Shown: positions 34,640-44,486, numbered from the stretch's first letter. The stretch: DNA of 64,000 bases from Stenotrophomonas hibiscicola ATCC 19867 (GCF_000382065.1 NZ_KB907503.1:122682-186681), one strand, 5' to 3'. Numbers and translations: made by a program. Notes: generated from the sequence alone by a model not told the origin.

Positions 34640-35941
34640 TCAGGCCAGGGCAGAGAGCGCCTGCACCAGCGCATCCAACTGCTCCGGTCGGGTGAACACC
34701 GACGGCGTCACCCGCACGCAGGCGCCGGAGTCCAACCCGTCACGATGCGTGGTGAACACGCGGTGTTCGTCCAGCAGGCGCTTCTGAAGCGCGATGTTGT
34801 CAGCCACGCTGGTGCGCCCGTGCAGGCGGAAGCTGGCCAATGCGCTGGCCAACGCCGGGTCCGGTGAAGACAGCACTTCGATATGCGCCATCTGCCGCGC
34901 AGGCACCGTCCAGCGCTCGCGCAGGTAGCGCAGGCGCGCCTGCTTGTTGGCCGCGCCGATACGCTGGTGCAGCGCGATCGCTTCTGGCAGCGCCAGGTAA
35001 GCGGCGAAGTTGACCGTGCCGGTGTGCACACGGCTGCCCACGCGGCCATCGTCGGTCTCGCCCATGTACGGGTCGAGGTCCGCAACGCGGCCCTTGCGCA
35101 CATACATCGCGCCGACGCCGACCGGTGCGCCGATCCACTTGTGCAGGTTGATGCCAACGAAATCGGCCTTGAGCTGCGGCACCGCGTAGTCGATCTGGCC
35201 GAACCCGTGCGCCGCATCAACGATCACGTCGATGCCGCGTGCCCGCGCACGTTCGGCGATTTCGGCCACCGGCAGCACCAGCCCATGGCGATGGCTGACC
35301 TGGGTCAGCAGCACCAGCTTCAGGCGTGGCAGCCGCGCGAACGCGGCCTCGTAGGCCTGCAGGATCTGCACATGGTCGGGCACCACCGGCAGCGCGATGC
35401 GCTCGACCTGCACGCCACGGCGCTGCTGCAGCCAACGCATCGCACCGATCATGCTGTCGTAGTCGATGTCGGCGTACAGCACCTGGTCGCCGGGCCGCAG
35501 GCGGTTGTAGCCACCGATCAGCGCCAGCATCGCCTCGGTGGCGCCTCGGGTCAGTGCGATCTCATCCACGCCCACGCCCAGCAGTTCGGCCACCTGCCGC
35601 TGCACCGCCATGTACTGCGCCGGGAACGCATGACGGCCATACCAGGCGTTGCCACGGTTCACTTCAGCGGTATGGCGCTGGTAACTGGCCAGCGTTTCGC
35701 GGCCCATCGCGCCCCAGTAGCCATTCTCCAGGTGGTTCACTTCGTCGGTGATGTCGAAGTGGCTGGCCACGGCGGCCCAGTAGCTCTCATCGCGGGCCAG
35801 CACGTCCGGCGCCACGGTCGTTGCGGGAATCTGCATGGACGCAGCGTAACGCGTGGCAGCCATGGCGGGCAGTGAAGAAAGTGCGGCTGCGGCCGGCAGC
35901 AAGGAGCCGGCACGCAACAGGAAGCGGCGGGTCGGGTCCAT
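34640..35941 (-). CDS. Class-V PLP aminotransferase, Tat-exported (isopenicillin N epimerase-like)
   Basis: A 433-residue fold-type I PLP enzyme of the CsdA/NifS-related epimerase group. The PLP Lys lies in GINLHKWIGAPVGVG, the PLP Asp in VIVDAAHGFGQID, and a family motif is LTRGATEAMLALIGGY. A twin-arginine signal (TRRFLLRAGSLLPAAAAL) predicts export of the folded holoenzyme. The ATG shares a base with the stop of the receptor gene upstream (TGATG), so both belong to one operon. Substrate unknown; a periplasmic enzyme acting on what the receptor imports is a fair guess. Confidence 0.83.
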   Translation of the reverse strand: MDPTRRFLLRAGSLLPAAAALSSLPAMAATRYAASMQIPATTVAPDVLARDESYWAAVASHFDITDEVNHLENGYWGAMGRETLASYQRHTAEVNRGNAWYGRHAFPAQYMAVQRQVAELLGVGVDEIALTRGATEAMLALIGGYNRLRPGDQVLYADIDYDSMIGAMRWLQQRRGVQVERIALPVVPDHVQILQAYEAAFARLPRLKLVLLTQVSHRHGLVLPVAEIAERARARGIDVIVDAAHGFGQIDYAVPQLKADFVGINLHKWIGAPVGVGAMYVRKGRVADLDPYMGETDDGRVGSRVHTGTVNFAAYLALPEAIALHQRIGAANKQARLRYLRERWTVPARQMAHIEVLSSPDPALASALASFRLHGRTSVADNIALQKRLLDEHRVFTTHRDGLDSGACVRVTPSVFTRPEQLDALVQALSALA

Positions 35942-38343
35942 CAGAAGCTCAGCCGGTACTGCGCGTACAGGTTGGCGCCGTCGGTGTCGTACGGCGCGTT
36001 GCGCGAGTAGACCAGGCCGCGACTGGCCTGGAAAGTGGCTTCGTCCGGATAGCGGTCGAACACGTTGTCGGCACCCACGCGCAGGCTGTGATGTTCGTTG
36101 ATGCGATAGCCGACAGCCAGGTCGAGGAAGCTCATCGCGCCGAAGCGCTGGTAGATATCGCCCACTGCATTGCCGCTGGAATCGGTCCAGGCGCCGTAGT
36201 AGCGCATGCGTGCCATCAGCGACCAGGCGCCGATGTCCCAGCTGCCGGTCAAGCTGCCCTTGTGCTCGGGCAGGCGGTCTTCGAACAGCACGCGCTGGGT
36301 CTCATTGGTTGCCACCGAGGTGCTGCCGTTGTCCACGCGGGTGCGGTTGTAGTTGTAGGCCAGGGTCAGCGTCATGCGGCCCGCGCCGAGGTCGCGCAGG
36401 TAGTTGCCGACCACGTCCACGCCGGTGGTGGTGGTATCGAAGTCGTTGGTGAAATAGTTCACCGAGGTATAGCCCAGCGGATTGGGCGTACCGGCCGGAA
36501 TGGCGAAACTGGCCGACTGGCTGAAGCGGTCGGTGAGCTTGATCTGGTAGACATCCACCGAACCGGACAGGCCCAGGTCGGTGCGCCAGGTCAGGCCGAG
36601 CGAGGCGGTGCGTGATTCTTCCGGCTTCAACGGCCTGGCACCGAGCAGCTGCGCCAGCGGATCGTTCGGCGACAAGCGGCCGCTGGTGAAGATCTGCAGC
36701 GTGCGCGTGTCCAGGCCCTGGGTGGTACTGGTGGTGTTGAGCTGCGCCGGCGTCGGCGCACGGAAGCCGGTGGACACGGTACCGCGCAGGGCTACATCCG
36801 GCGTGATCGCGAAGCGCGCCGAGAGCTTGCCGTCCAGCGTGCTGCCGAAGCTGGAGAAGTCCTCGTAGCGGCTGGCCGCACCGATGCTCCAACGCTCGCC
36901 CAGCGGCACTTCCATGTCCACATAGGCGGCCTTGCTGCGCTGGCTCCACTGCCCGGCCTGGCTGGCCGAGAAACCGGGCGCACCATTGGAATTGGCCTCC
37001 AGGCCTGCAGCCGCGCCCGGACCCACCGCGTATGACGCCGGGTCACCGGCGCGCACCTGGTAGGTGTCCTGGCGGAACTCGCCACCGAAGGCGACGTTGA
37101 TCGGCCTGGTCAGCGCGGCCACGTCCCACTCATAGTTGAAGTCGGCGTTGGCGTTCTTCTCGGTCTGGGTCAGGCGGCCGAGATCGAAGTCGGTCGGGCT
37201 GGCCGGGCCGAGCGAGGCATTGATCGAGTTCTTCAGGCTGTAGTCGATGGCGTTGCGGCCATACGAGGCGCTCACGTCCCAGCGCAGCTTCGGTGTGATC
37301 TCGCCGCGCAGGCCGCCGACCAGCTGCAGGTCGTTCTGGACGTTGCCGTACTGCGGGCTGAAACCCACCGGGTAGATCGAGCGCAGGTTCCAGCCCGGGA
37401 AGATGACGGTGGTGCGGTAGGCGCCGGTGGTGGTGTCCGGATTGCGCCAGTTGAAATCACTGACGCCATCGCTGTGGCTGTAAAGACCGAACGCATACAG
37501 CTCCAGCGCGTCGCTGGCGTTGGCCTTCACGTTGAAGCCGACGCGGCGGCTTTCCAGTTCCGGCTGGCCCCAGCGCTGCACCGGGTTGGGCACCTCCAGC
37601 TCCGGATGTACAGCCTGGAAGGCGATCGCATCCGGGCGCTGGCGGGTACGCGAGGTGGCGTCTGAATTGGACGACTCGGCGAACAGCACCAGGCTGCCAT
37701 AGTCGCCCAGCGACCAGCCGGTGCGCGCACTGAAGTCGCGCGAGGCACCGTCGCCCTGCGCGTACTGCGAATAGCCGGCGGTGATCCCGGTGCCGGGGCC
37801 GTCCTCAAGAATGATGTTGATGACACCGGCGATGGCGTCCGAGCCGTACTGCGCCGATGCGCCGTCGCGCAGCACTTCGATGCGCTTGATCGCGCTGGTC
37901 GGAATCTGTGCAAGGTCGGCCGCCTGTGCACCACGGTTGCCGAGCAGCGCGCTGCGGTGGAAGCGACGCCCGTTGACCAGCACCAGGGTCTGGTCCGGCG
38001 ACAAGCCACGCAGCGTAGCCGGACGCACGAACACCTGGCCGTCCGCCATCGGCAGGCGCTGCACCACGAATGATGGCACCAGCTGGGCAAGCACGTCCTT
38101 CAGATCGGTGGATTCAACGGAGCTGATGTCTTCCTTGCTGAACACGTCCACCGGCGCCAGTGTTTCGAACTGGGTGCGGTTGGAGGCACGGGTACCGGTG
38201 ACCAGCATTGCATCAAGCTGGGTGGGCGCGGCGCGGCTGCCGCCTGCGGCATCGACCGCATCGGCCTCCGCTGCGATCGCGCCTCCTGCGCTGGCCATGG
38301 AAAGGGCGAGGAGGATGGAACGCGAAAGCTTCGAACGATGCAC
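35941..38343 (-). CDS. TonB-dependent outer-membrane receptor
   Basis: An 800-residue receptor with a signal peptide ending AIA, a plug domain (LDAMLVTGTRASNRT, LVLVNGRRFHRSALLG, IEVLRDGASAQYGSDAIAGV) and a beta-barrel ending LYAQYRLSF. The start is GTG, with GGAG 8 bases upstream. It is the first gene of a two-gene operon with a Tat-exported aminotransferase-like enzyme and is divergent from an AraC-type gene. Substrate unknown; peptides or amino-acid derivatives are suggested only by the partner gene. Confidence 0.88.
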   Translation of the reverse strand: MHRSKLSRSILLALSMASAGGAIAAEADAVDAAGGSRAAPTQLDAMLVTGTRASNRTQFETLAPVDVFSKEDISSVESTDLKDVLAQLVPSFVVQRLPMADGQVFVRPATLRGLSPDQTLVLVNGRRFHRSALLGNRGAQAADLAQIPTSAIKRIEVLRDGASAQYGSDAIAGVINIILEDGPGTGITAGYSQYAQGDGASRDFSARTGWSLGDYGSLVLFAESSNSDATSRTRQRPDAIAFQAVHPELEVPNPVQRWGQPELESRRVGFNVKANASDALELYAFGLYSHSDGVSDFNWRNPDTTTGAYRTTVIFPGWNLRSIYPVGFSPQYGNVQNDLQLVGGLRGEITPKLRWDVSASYGRNAIDYSLKNSINASLGPASPTDFDLGRLTQTEKNANADFNYEWDVAALTRPINVAFGGEFRQDTYQVRAGDPASYAVGPGAAAGLEANSNGAPGFSASQAGQWSQRSKAAYVDMEVPLGERWSIGAASRYEDFSSFGSTLDGKLSARFAITPDVALRGTVSTGFRAPTPAQLNTTSTTQGLDTRTLQIFTSGRLSPNDPLAQLLGARPLKPEESRTASLGLTWRTDLGLSGSVDVYQIKLTDRFSQSASFAIPAGTPNPLGYTSVNYFTNDFDTTTTGVDVVGNYLRDLGAGRMTLTLAYNYNRTRVDNGSTSVATNETQRVLFEDRLPEHKGSLTGSWDIGAWSLMARMRYYGAWTDSSGNAVGDIYQRFGAMSFLDLAVGYRINEHHSLRVGADNVFDRYPDEATFQASRGLVYSRNAPYDTDGANLYAQYRLSF

Positions 38344-38448
38344 GGCAGGACTCCGGGAGGACGCGACGGGGCCAGCACCTGCAGGGATATCCCAGGCCTG
38401 GACAAGGCGCGCAGTCTCGGCGCGATCTGTGAAGGAGGCATGACGTCA

Positions 38449-39372
38449 GTGCGACAGCTTGAGTCCGCGCAGGCGCAAGAACTGCTAAACGCCGCGCCTG
38501 CCGATCCGCTACTGTGTCCAGCATCGGATTCATGGAACGACAGGATGAGTGCGGCAGGCAAGGCGGTGTGGTACATCGAAACCCATGCGGAGCAGCCGCT
38601 GGCCTTGGCCGATATCGCCGCTGCGGTGGGACTGTCGCCATTCCATCTGTCGCGCCTGTTCCAGGCCCGCACCGGCACGTCGGTGGTCCGTTACCTGCGT
38701 GGGCGCCGCTTGACAACGGCCGCGCAGCGGCTGGCCAACGGCGCATGCGACATCCTGCAGGTGGCGATTGGCGCGGGCTACACCACTCATGCCGCGTTTA
38801 CCCGTGCCTTCAGCGAACAGTTCGGGCAGACACCGGAACGGGTACGCCAACAGGGCACCGATGGGCTGGCGCTGGTGCAGGCGATCCGCGTGGACGAGGC
38901 GCCGGCTGCCTGCGCTGAGGCGCCACAGCTGCTCGACACCCCGGCCTTCCAGCTGGCCGGCATCGGCATGCGCCATACCCGCAACAGCGGCGGTGCCATT
39001 CCCGGGCAGTGGGCCCAGCTCAACCGGGAATGGCCGGCGCCGGCCCCGGTCAGTTTTGGGGTGTGCTGCAACAACGACGACGACGGCGGCTTCGACTATA
39101 TCGCCGCGCTGCCGATTGGTTCACTTGGCCCTGTACCCGCGCACTGGCAGCGCGTGGATGTGCCCGCACGACGCTACTTGGTGGCCTGGCACGGCGGGCA
39201 CATCTCGGCCATCCGCTCGACCTGGTTCTGGTTGCTGGATCACTACCTGCCCAGCGCCGGCCTCAGCCTGGCCGACGCGCCGGACCTGGAGCGCTACGAC
39301 GCCCGGTTCAACGAGCACACTGGCAACGGCGGCGTGGAGATCTGGCTGCCGGTAGACGAACGTCCCTGCTGA
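38449..39372 (+). CDS. AraC-family regulator with GyrI-like domain
   Basis: About 307 residues. Two AraC helix-turn-helix motifs lie near the N-terminus (LALADIAAAVGLSPFHLSRL, then ILQVAIGAGYTTHAAFTRAF), followed by a C-terminal GyrI-like small-molecule-binding domain (FQLAGIGMRHTRNSGGAIPG, DVPARRYLVAWHGGH). This is the order found in Rob- and SoxS-like regulators with a sensor at the C-terminus. The GTG at 38449 has AGGAGG 10 bases upstream; the ATG at 38440 is only one base from that site. It is divergent from the receptor operon and may regulate it. Confidence 0.82.
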   Translation: MRQLESAQAQELLNAAPADPLLCPASDSWNDRMSAAGKAVWYIETHAEQPLALADIAAAVGLSPFHLSRLFQARTGTSVVRYLRGRRLTTAAQRLANGACDILQVAIGAGYTTHAAFTRAFSEQFGQTPERVRQQGTDGLALVQAIRVDEAPAACAEAPQLLDTPAFQLAGIGMRHTRNSGGAIPGQWAQLNREWPAPAPVSFGVCCNNDDDGGFDYIAALPIGSLGPVPAHWQRVDVPARRYLVAWHGGHISAIRSTWFWLLDHYLPSAGLSLADAPDLERYDARFNEHTGNGGVEIWLPVDERPC

Positions 39373-39385
39373 CATGGAGCTGAAG

Positions 39386-40465
39386 ATGCGCGTGAACATC
39401 ACAATTGTCGGGCTGCTGCTGATGGCAGCGGCGCTCTCCGCCCACGCAGGCGACACCTGGAAAGCCGGCGAGCGCCATGGCACCACGACGGTGGCCAGTG
39501 CCGCCGTGCGCGATGCGCAGCACCGCAACACCCTGCGCTACACGGTGTGGTATCCGGCACCGGCCGATAGCAGCGAAGTCGAGGTGACCATCGGGCCGCC
39601 TGGCACGCCCCTGTTCGATGTTGGTCGCTCGGCGATGGATGCGCTGCCCGCAGGCGCTCGCCTGCCGACACTGCTGCTGTCGCATGGCAACGGCGGCAGC
39701 GCGCGCATGATGGGCTGGCTGGGCACCGCGCTGGCACGGAAAGGTTATCTGGTGATCGCGGTCGATCATCCCGGCAACAATGGTGCCGACCAGATGACCC
39801 TCCATGGCAGCATGTTGACCTGGCTGCGCGCGGATGATCTGCGCGCGGCACTGGCGGCCGTGCAGGCCGATCCAGTGCTGGGCCCGCACGTCGATCCTGA
39901 ACGCCTAGGTGTTGCCGGTTTCTCGGCCGGTGGCTACACCGCGCTGTTGGCGGCAGGGGCGCAACCGGACCTGCAGCGACTGCTGGCGTTCTGCACGGCG
40001 CATCCGGATGACGGCGTCTGCCGGCCTCAACAGGAAGCGGCAACGCACACGATGGAGGCGCGTGTTGCCGCTGCGGCGTCGGCCGAGCTGTCGCCGTGGA
40101 TGTCCCACGCCAACGACGCACGCGCCATTCCCGGCGTGCGCGCGGTGTTCCTGATGGCACCGGCGATCATCCAGGCCTTCGCGCCCGAGCAGCTGTCCTC
40201 GTTGCGGCTGCCCGTGTCGATTGTGCTTGGCGAGGCTGACACGGTTGCGCCGCCACAGACCAATGGCGCGGCCGCGCGTGCAGTGATTGCGGGCGCTGCA
40301 CTGCAGCTGCTGCCAGGTGTCGGCCATTACGATTTCCTCGCCGCATGCACCCCGACCGGGCAGCAGCGGCTGCAGGACCTCTGCAGCACGTCAGTGCCAA
40401 AGGCAAAGACCCACGCGCAGACAGTGGACGCAGCAGTACGGTTCTTCGACCATTCACTGCGCTAG
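39386..40465 (+). CDS. Exported alpha/beta-hydrolase (dienelactone/PAF-acetylhydrolase-like)
   Basis: A 359-residue protein with a signal peptide (ITIVGLLLMAAALSAHAG). The alpha/beta-hydrolase core shows the oxyanion strand LLLSHGNGGSAR, the nucleophile elbow GVAGFSAGGYTAL, an Asp near GEADTVAPP and the His in LPGVGHYDFL. It should be a periplasmic esterase or lipase-like enzyme. GGAG lies 6 bases before ATG 39386; an ATG 12 bases earlier lacks one. It follows the AraC gene by 13 bases and is probably co-transcribed with it. Confidence 0.8.
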   Translation: MRVNITIVGLLLMAAALSAHAGDTWKAGERHGTTTVASAAVRDAQHRNTLRYTVWYPAPADSSEVEVTIGPPGTPLFDVGRSAMDALPAGARLPTLLLSHGNGGSARMMGWLGTALARKGYLVIAVDHPGNNGADQMTLHGSMLTWLRADDLRAALAAVQADPVLGPHVDPERLGVAGFSAGGYTALLAAGAQPDLQRLLAFCTAHPDDGVCRPQQEAATHTMEARVAAAASAELSPWMSHANDARAIPGVRAVFLMAPAIIQAFAPEQLSSLRLPVSIVLGEADTVAPPQTNGAAARAVIAGAALQLLPGVGHYDFLAACTPTGQQRLQDLCSTSVPKAKTHAQTVDAAVRFFDHSLR

Positions 40466-40519
40466 TGGCCGCCGGGCGTGGCCCGGCGCTACAGTGGGCG
40501 CGTCCACGGAGAATCGATC

Positions 40520-41191
40520 ATGCGCCTGCTGCACCTCACCCTGCCGGTATCCGACGTCGCTTCCGTGGCCGCGTATTTCCATGATGTGCTGCAGCAGCGC
40601 GTGGTCGGCAACCATGTGCACATCGGCTGGAGCACCATCGAACTGCAGCCGGCGGGTGATTACCCCGTCGGTGGCGTGCACCTGGCCTTCAACGTACCGG
40701 ACAACCGCTTCGGCGAGGCGATGGCCTGGTTGCGCGAACGGGCCCCGCTGCAACGTAATCCTGAGGGCCTGGATTACTTTGCGCTGGAGAGCAGCTGGCA
40801 GTCGCAGTCGGTGTACTTCACCGGTCCTGATGGCCTGATCCTCGAGTTGATCGGCCGGCGCCGTCTGCCAGTCAGCACGCGCGCAGGCGCCTTCCATGGC
40901 AGCGAGCTGACCTGCCTGAGCGAGGTTGGCCTACCCAGCCACGATGTCGATGCGGTGCGCGAACAGTCCAGCCAGCGCTTCGGCCTGCAGCCGATCAGCC
41001 CGCCGTCGCCGCAGTTCGCGCCGATGGGCGACGACGAAGGCCTGCTGATCGTGGTTGCTGCGGACCGGCGCTGGTTCCCCGAGCAGAAAGACCTGCCCAG
41101 TGCCCAGGGCGTGCAGCTGCAGGTGGGTGATGTGAACGGTAGCGGCGAACTGCGCGATGCCGCGCTGGGCTGGCGGGTGTGGGCGGCCTGA
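40520..41191 (+). CDS. VOC (glyoxalase-like) family protein
   Basis: A 223-residue protein with two vicinal-oxygen-chelate modules: MRLLHLTLPVSDVASVAAYF with QSVYFTGPDGLILELIGRR, and a weaker second repeat (LSEVGLPSHDVDAVREQ). His and Glu in metal-ligand positions (LHLTL, ILELIG) are present. GGAGA precedes the ATG by 8 bases. No specific reaction can be assigned; a dioxygenase, lyase or resistance protein are all possible. It ends one base before the convergent TPM gene. Confidence 0.75.
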   Translation: MRLLHLTLPVSDVASVAAYFHDVLQQRVVGNHVHIGWSTIELQPAGDYPVGGVHLAFNVPDNRFGEAMAWLRERAPLQRNPEGLDYFALESSWQSQSVYFTGPDGLILELIGRRRLPVSTRAGAFHGSELTCLSEVGLPSHDVDAVREQSSQRFGLQPISPPSPQFAPMGDDEGLLIVVAADRRWFPEQKDLPSAQGVQLQVGDVNGSGELRDAALGWRVWAA

Positions 41192-41192
41192 G

Positions 41193-42605
41193 CTACCAGC
41201 TGCCCGAAGCGCCGCCGCCGCCGCTGCGACCACCACCACCGGACCAGCCGCCGGAACTGCTCGAGGACGAACTCGACGACGAGGTGCTGGACGAGGAACG
41301 GTAGCCTTGGGACGACCTTCGTCCGCTGCGTGCTTTTTCGCCGGGCAGCAGGGTGAACAGCCAGATGAAGTACAGGAACAGCGTGCCTACGCTGGACACG
41401 ATCATCGCCAACACGCGTGCGTTCCCGTCGCTGGCCCGGTCGATGGCCAGCAGCGCGCCCAGCGCATAGGCGCCGGTCAACAGCACCAGCACCACCAGGC
41501 GCACGGCGAAGCTGTTGCGGTTCTTGCGCCAGCGCGCGCGGCCGGCCTGCACCAGGAAGAACACCAGCATGGCGGCAAGGGCGACCGCCAGGTTCAGCAA
41601 CGTGTGCAGGGCAAGGCTGGGCGGCAACTGGCCACGGACCGGCATCACCGCGAAGAAACCGATACTGACGGCCAACATGCCGCACAGCACGATGCGCACA
41701 CCACGGCTGCGACGCCAGCACCATCCCAGCAGCGCCGCCACCGGTACAGCAGGTAACAGCACGCAGAACAGCGCAGGCAGCACATGCCGCGGCAGCAGCA
41801 GCGTCGCCGAAACCAACCCAGCGGCCATCACTGCCGTTACCAGCAGCGGTCTACCCCAGGCAGGCAATGTCGGCCAATTCGGCCTGGGCATTGCCGCATT
41901 GGCTGCCAATGCCTTGCGCCGTCGCTCACGGCGTTTAAAGCTGAACTCGGCCTCGGTCCTGGTGGCCATCAGGCGCGGCGGTGATCGCCACAGACCGGCC
42001 AGGAACCCCACCAGCAACGTCAGGGCAACGACCGAATCCCCTGTGCGCCAATCCGCTGGCAACAGGTTGCGTGCGGATGAATCTTCCTGGGGCGGCAGCG
42101 GCTCGCCATCGATCAACGCCACCAGCACCTTGCTGCCGTCCAGCAGGCCCTGGTCCAGGTCTCCCTCACGCAGGCGCGGCACGATCGCCTTGTCGATGAT
42201 GCGCGCGGCATAGGCATCGGGAATGGTGCCTTCCAGGCCATAGCCGGTCTGGATGCGTACGCGCCTGTCCTGCACTGCCACCAGCAGCAACACCCCGTCA
42301 TCGACACCGGCGCGGCCCAGCTGCCACTGTTCGAAGACGCGCTGTGCATAGGCTTCGATGCCGTCATCGCCAACACTGGGCACCACCAGCACCTGCAGTT
42401 GCGCGCCTTTGCGTGCCTGCAGCTGCAATGCCTGCTCGCGCAGCGTGGCGAGGGTGCTGGCGGACAGCGCGTTGGCGGTGTCCACCACCGGGTCATCCAG
42501 TCCCGGGATCGCGGCCGCCGCCAGCACTGGCAGCGGCAATAGGCAGAGCAGCAGTGCCAGCCCTACCCGCTGCCATGCGTTGCGCCACCGCAGCACCCGG
42601 CTCAT
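41193..42605 (-). CDS. TPM-domain membrane protein (YgcG-like)
   Basis: A 470-residue protein with a signal peptide (LALLLCLLPLPVLAA) and a TPM domain at about 35-170 (IPGLDDPVVDTANALSASTL, VVPSVGDDGIEAYAQRVFEQ, DGVLLLVAVQDRRVRIQTGY). Several membrane helices follow, and the tail is low-complexity (runs of Ser and Gly), as in the YgcG family. TPM domains have been reported as phosphatases or as photosystem assembly factors; the bacterial role is unclear. The ATG at 42605 has no strong ribosome site; the frame upstream is unlikely to be coding. Confidence 0.78.
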   Translation of the reverse strand: MSRVLRWRNAWQRVGLALLLCLLPLPVLAAAAIPGLDDPVVDTANALSASTLATLREQALQLQARKGAQLQVLVVPSVGDDGIEAYAQRVFEQWQLGRAGVDDGVLLLVAVQDRRVRIQTGYGLEGTIPDAYAARIIDKAIVPRLREGDLDQGLLDGSKVLVALIDGEPLPPQEDSSARNLLPADWRTGDSVVALTLLVGFLAGLWRSPPRLMATRTEAEFSFKRRERRRKALAANAAMPRPNWPTLPAWGRPLLVTAVMAAGLVSATLLLPRHVLPALFCVLLPAVPVAALLGWCWRRSRGVRIVLCGMLAVSIGFFAVMPVRGQLPPSLALHTLLNLAVALAAMLVFFLVQAGRARWRKNRNSFAVRLVVLVLLTGAYALGALLAIDRASDGNARVLAMIVSSVGTLFLYFIWLFTLLPGEKARSGRRSSQGYRSSSSTSSSSSSSSSSGGWSGGGGRSGGGGASGSW

Positions 42606-42685
42606 GTGGACGCCATGCCTTGCAATGGCGGCGTGCTGTGCATCATGCGAAACAGCATCCGTGTATGTCCTTGCCCCATGAACGG

Positions 42686-42713
42686 AAAAGCCGGCCGGAT
42701 TACCCCGGCCGGC
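42686..42713 (-). terminator. Rho-independent terminator of T4SS effector operon
   Basis: On the minus strand GCCGGCCGG-N6-CCGGCCGGC is followed by TTTTCC, a strong stem with a short U-run 34 bases after the effector stop codon. Confidence 0.75.
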
Positions 42714-42746
42714 CTCCTTTACCACACACCTCTTCACACGCAGCGG

Positions 42747-44486
42747 TCAACGGCCCATGGCCACGCGCTGCTGCTCGTCCTGCACGTGTTGCTGCGAAGG
42801 CTCATGCTTGGCCAGCATTGCAGCGCTGGTCTCCTGCAGGCTCGGTGCCGTCTGGGTCATGTCCACCGCAGTACGGAAGCCGGGAACGGTGCCGATGACG
42901 AAGGCCTTGCCATCCTGCACGGTGACGCCCTGCAGCTTCTCCGGTGAATCGATGCCGGCGGCCTTGGCCTGGGCGGTCACATGCGCGCTCATCTCGTTGC
43001 AGATCATGCCCGGCATGTGGCCACGGATCGCATTGTGCAGCGGCGTATCCGGATGCGCCTTGTCGCCCAGTTGCGGCCCCTTCGGCGCCGCCTCGGCATG
43101 GCTGCGGCCTTCGGCCAGCTTGCCCAGCGTCGCCGGACCCGCCACGCCATCGGCGGTGAGCCCGTGCTGCTTCTGGTAGGCGATCAGTGCGTCCCTGGTA
43201 TTGGCACCGAACTTGCCATCCTCGCTCAGCGGATTGCCTTGGCCGTCGCGCACGCCCAGGCGGTTGAGTTCCTTCTGCAGCGCAGTCACTGCCTCGCCCT
43301 TGGCCCCCTGGCGCAGCACACCGTTGTGGTCGGCGTCATGCGAATGGCCACCCTTGCCGGTTTCCTTCAGCTTGCCGTGGTCCCAGAAGTCCTGCGGGCT
43401 GAGCAGCTTGCCGTGCGGATCCTTCAACTGGTAATGCACGTGCTGGGCATACTGCCCCGCACCGCCCGGGCCACGCCCGCCCATGGTGCCGATCGGCTCG
43501 CCCGCCTTGATCGGCTGGCCTTCCTTCACCTGGGTCGAGTGCAGGTGCAGGATCTCGTGCGAGTTGCCCTGTGCATCCCTGATCTTCACCGTGCCGTAGT
43601 CGCCACCGACGAACGTCACCGTTCCGGAGATCGGCGCGTTGACGGTCGGGTGCTGCAGATTACGACCGTGCTGGCCGCCGACATAGTTGAAGTCGGTGCC
43701 ACCGTGCGGCTTGTGCGCGCGGTGTTCGCCGAACTCACCGGTAACGTGCGGCTTGACCCCGTTCTGCGGGGGCAGCATCACCTGCATCGTCTGCTCGAAG
43801 GTGCGGGTCTGGCCTTCGGCGTGCGCCGCTGCCGGCTTGGCCTGCGCGTGGGTGGCCGCAGCTGCGGAGGGGGCCGCGTGGCTGCCATGGGACTGGCCGT
43901 GGGTCAGGCCCAGGCGCTGCTCCACGAACCGCTCGTACTTGTCCACGTACGGCATCACCTTCTTTTCAGACAGGGTGAGGCCGCCGTAATCGCGGGTCGG
44001 GCCGTCGTGGTGGTACTTGTAGATGTACTCCTCACCCTGGCCGCGCTTGTGCGCCAGCGTGCGGTTATCGATGTAATGGTCAACCAGTGCATCGGACTGT
44101 GCGCCGACGTCGAAGCGGTTGCGGCTGTTGAGGTGGTAGTGGTTGCCGGTCTTGTCGATGAACTGGCCCAGGCCCGAGGCCGAGGTGGTGCCAGCGGCGG
44201 CATCGGGGTTGAAGCCCGATTCAACGCGGGCGATGGCCAGCACGTGCGCGGTTTCGCGCGGGGTCAGGCCCTTCTCGCGCGCCGACTCGATGATCGTGTC
44301 GATCACCCGTGACTGTACTTCCGGGGTCGCATCGCCCCACCGGCGGGAATTGCCATGCAGGCGGCCGTCGCTCTGGTCGATCGGCTCCCGGTAGTGGCTC
44401 CACGGTTTGATGCGGTCACTGCTGTAGGCCGCCCCGCGGGGCTGGACCATGTCCTGGTAGATGTCTGCCATGTCTGTGCTATCCAT
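42747..44486 (-). CDS. X-T4SS antibacterial effector: lytic transglycosylase + M23 + PG-binding + XVIPCD
   Basis: The 579-residue product has four parts. Residues 55-190 resemble a lytic transglycosylase (AIARVESGFNP with catalytic Glu89, SGLGQFI). Residues 245-365 are an M23 LytM metallopeptidase (HGGTDFNY, HLHS, QHVHYQ: the zinc and catalytic His/Asp are all present). Residues 388-458 are a PG_binding_1 domain (LRQGAKGEAVTALQKELNRL). Residues 473-579 match the XVIPCD, the VirD4-recruitment tail of Xanthomonadales T4SS toxins (DKAHPDTPLHNAIRG, GKAFVIGTVPGFRTAVDM, then a Gln-rich end). No signal peptide is present, as expected for T4SS delivery. Two lipoprotein genes upstream are candidate immunity genes. 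Confidence 0.87.
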   Translation of the reverse strand: MDSTDMADIYQDMVQPRGAAYSSDRIKPWSHYREPIDQSDGRLHGNSRRWGDATPEVQSRVIDTIIESAREKGLTPRETAHVLAIARVESGFNPDAAAGTTSASGLGQFIDKTGNHYHLNSRNRFDVGAQSDALVDHYIDNRTLAHKRGQGEEYIYKYHHDGPTRDYGGLTLSEKKVMPYVDKYERFVEQRLGLTHGQSHGSHAAPSAAAATHAQAKPAAAHAEGQTRTFEQTMQVMLPPQNGVKPHVTGEFGEHRAHKPHGGTDFNYVGGQHGRNLQHPTVNAPISGTVTFVGGDYGTVKIRDAQGNSHEILHLHSTQVKEGQPIKAGEPIGTMGGRGPGGAGQYAQHVHYQLKDPHGKLLSPQDFWDHGKLKETGKGGHSHDADHNGVLRQGAKGEAVTALQKELNRLGVRDGQGNPLSEDGKFGANTRDALIAYQKQHGLTADGVAGPATLGKLAEGRSHAEAAPKGPQLGDKAHPDTPLHNAIRGHMPGMICNEMSAHVTAQAKAAGIDSPEKLQGVTVQDGKAFVIGTVPGFRTAVDMTQTAPSLQETSAAMLAKHEPSQQHVQDEQQRVAMGR

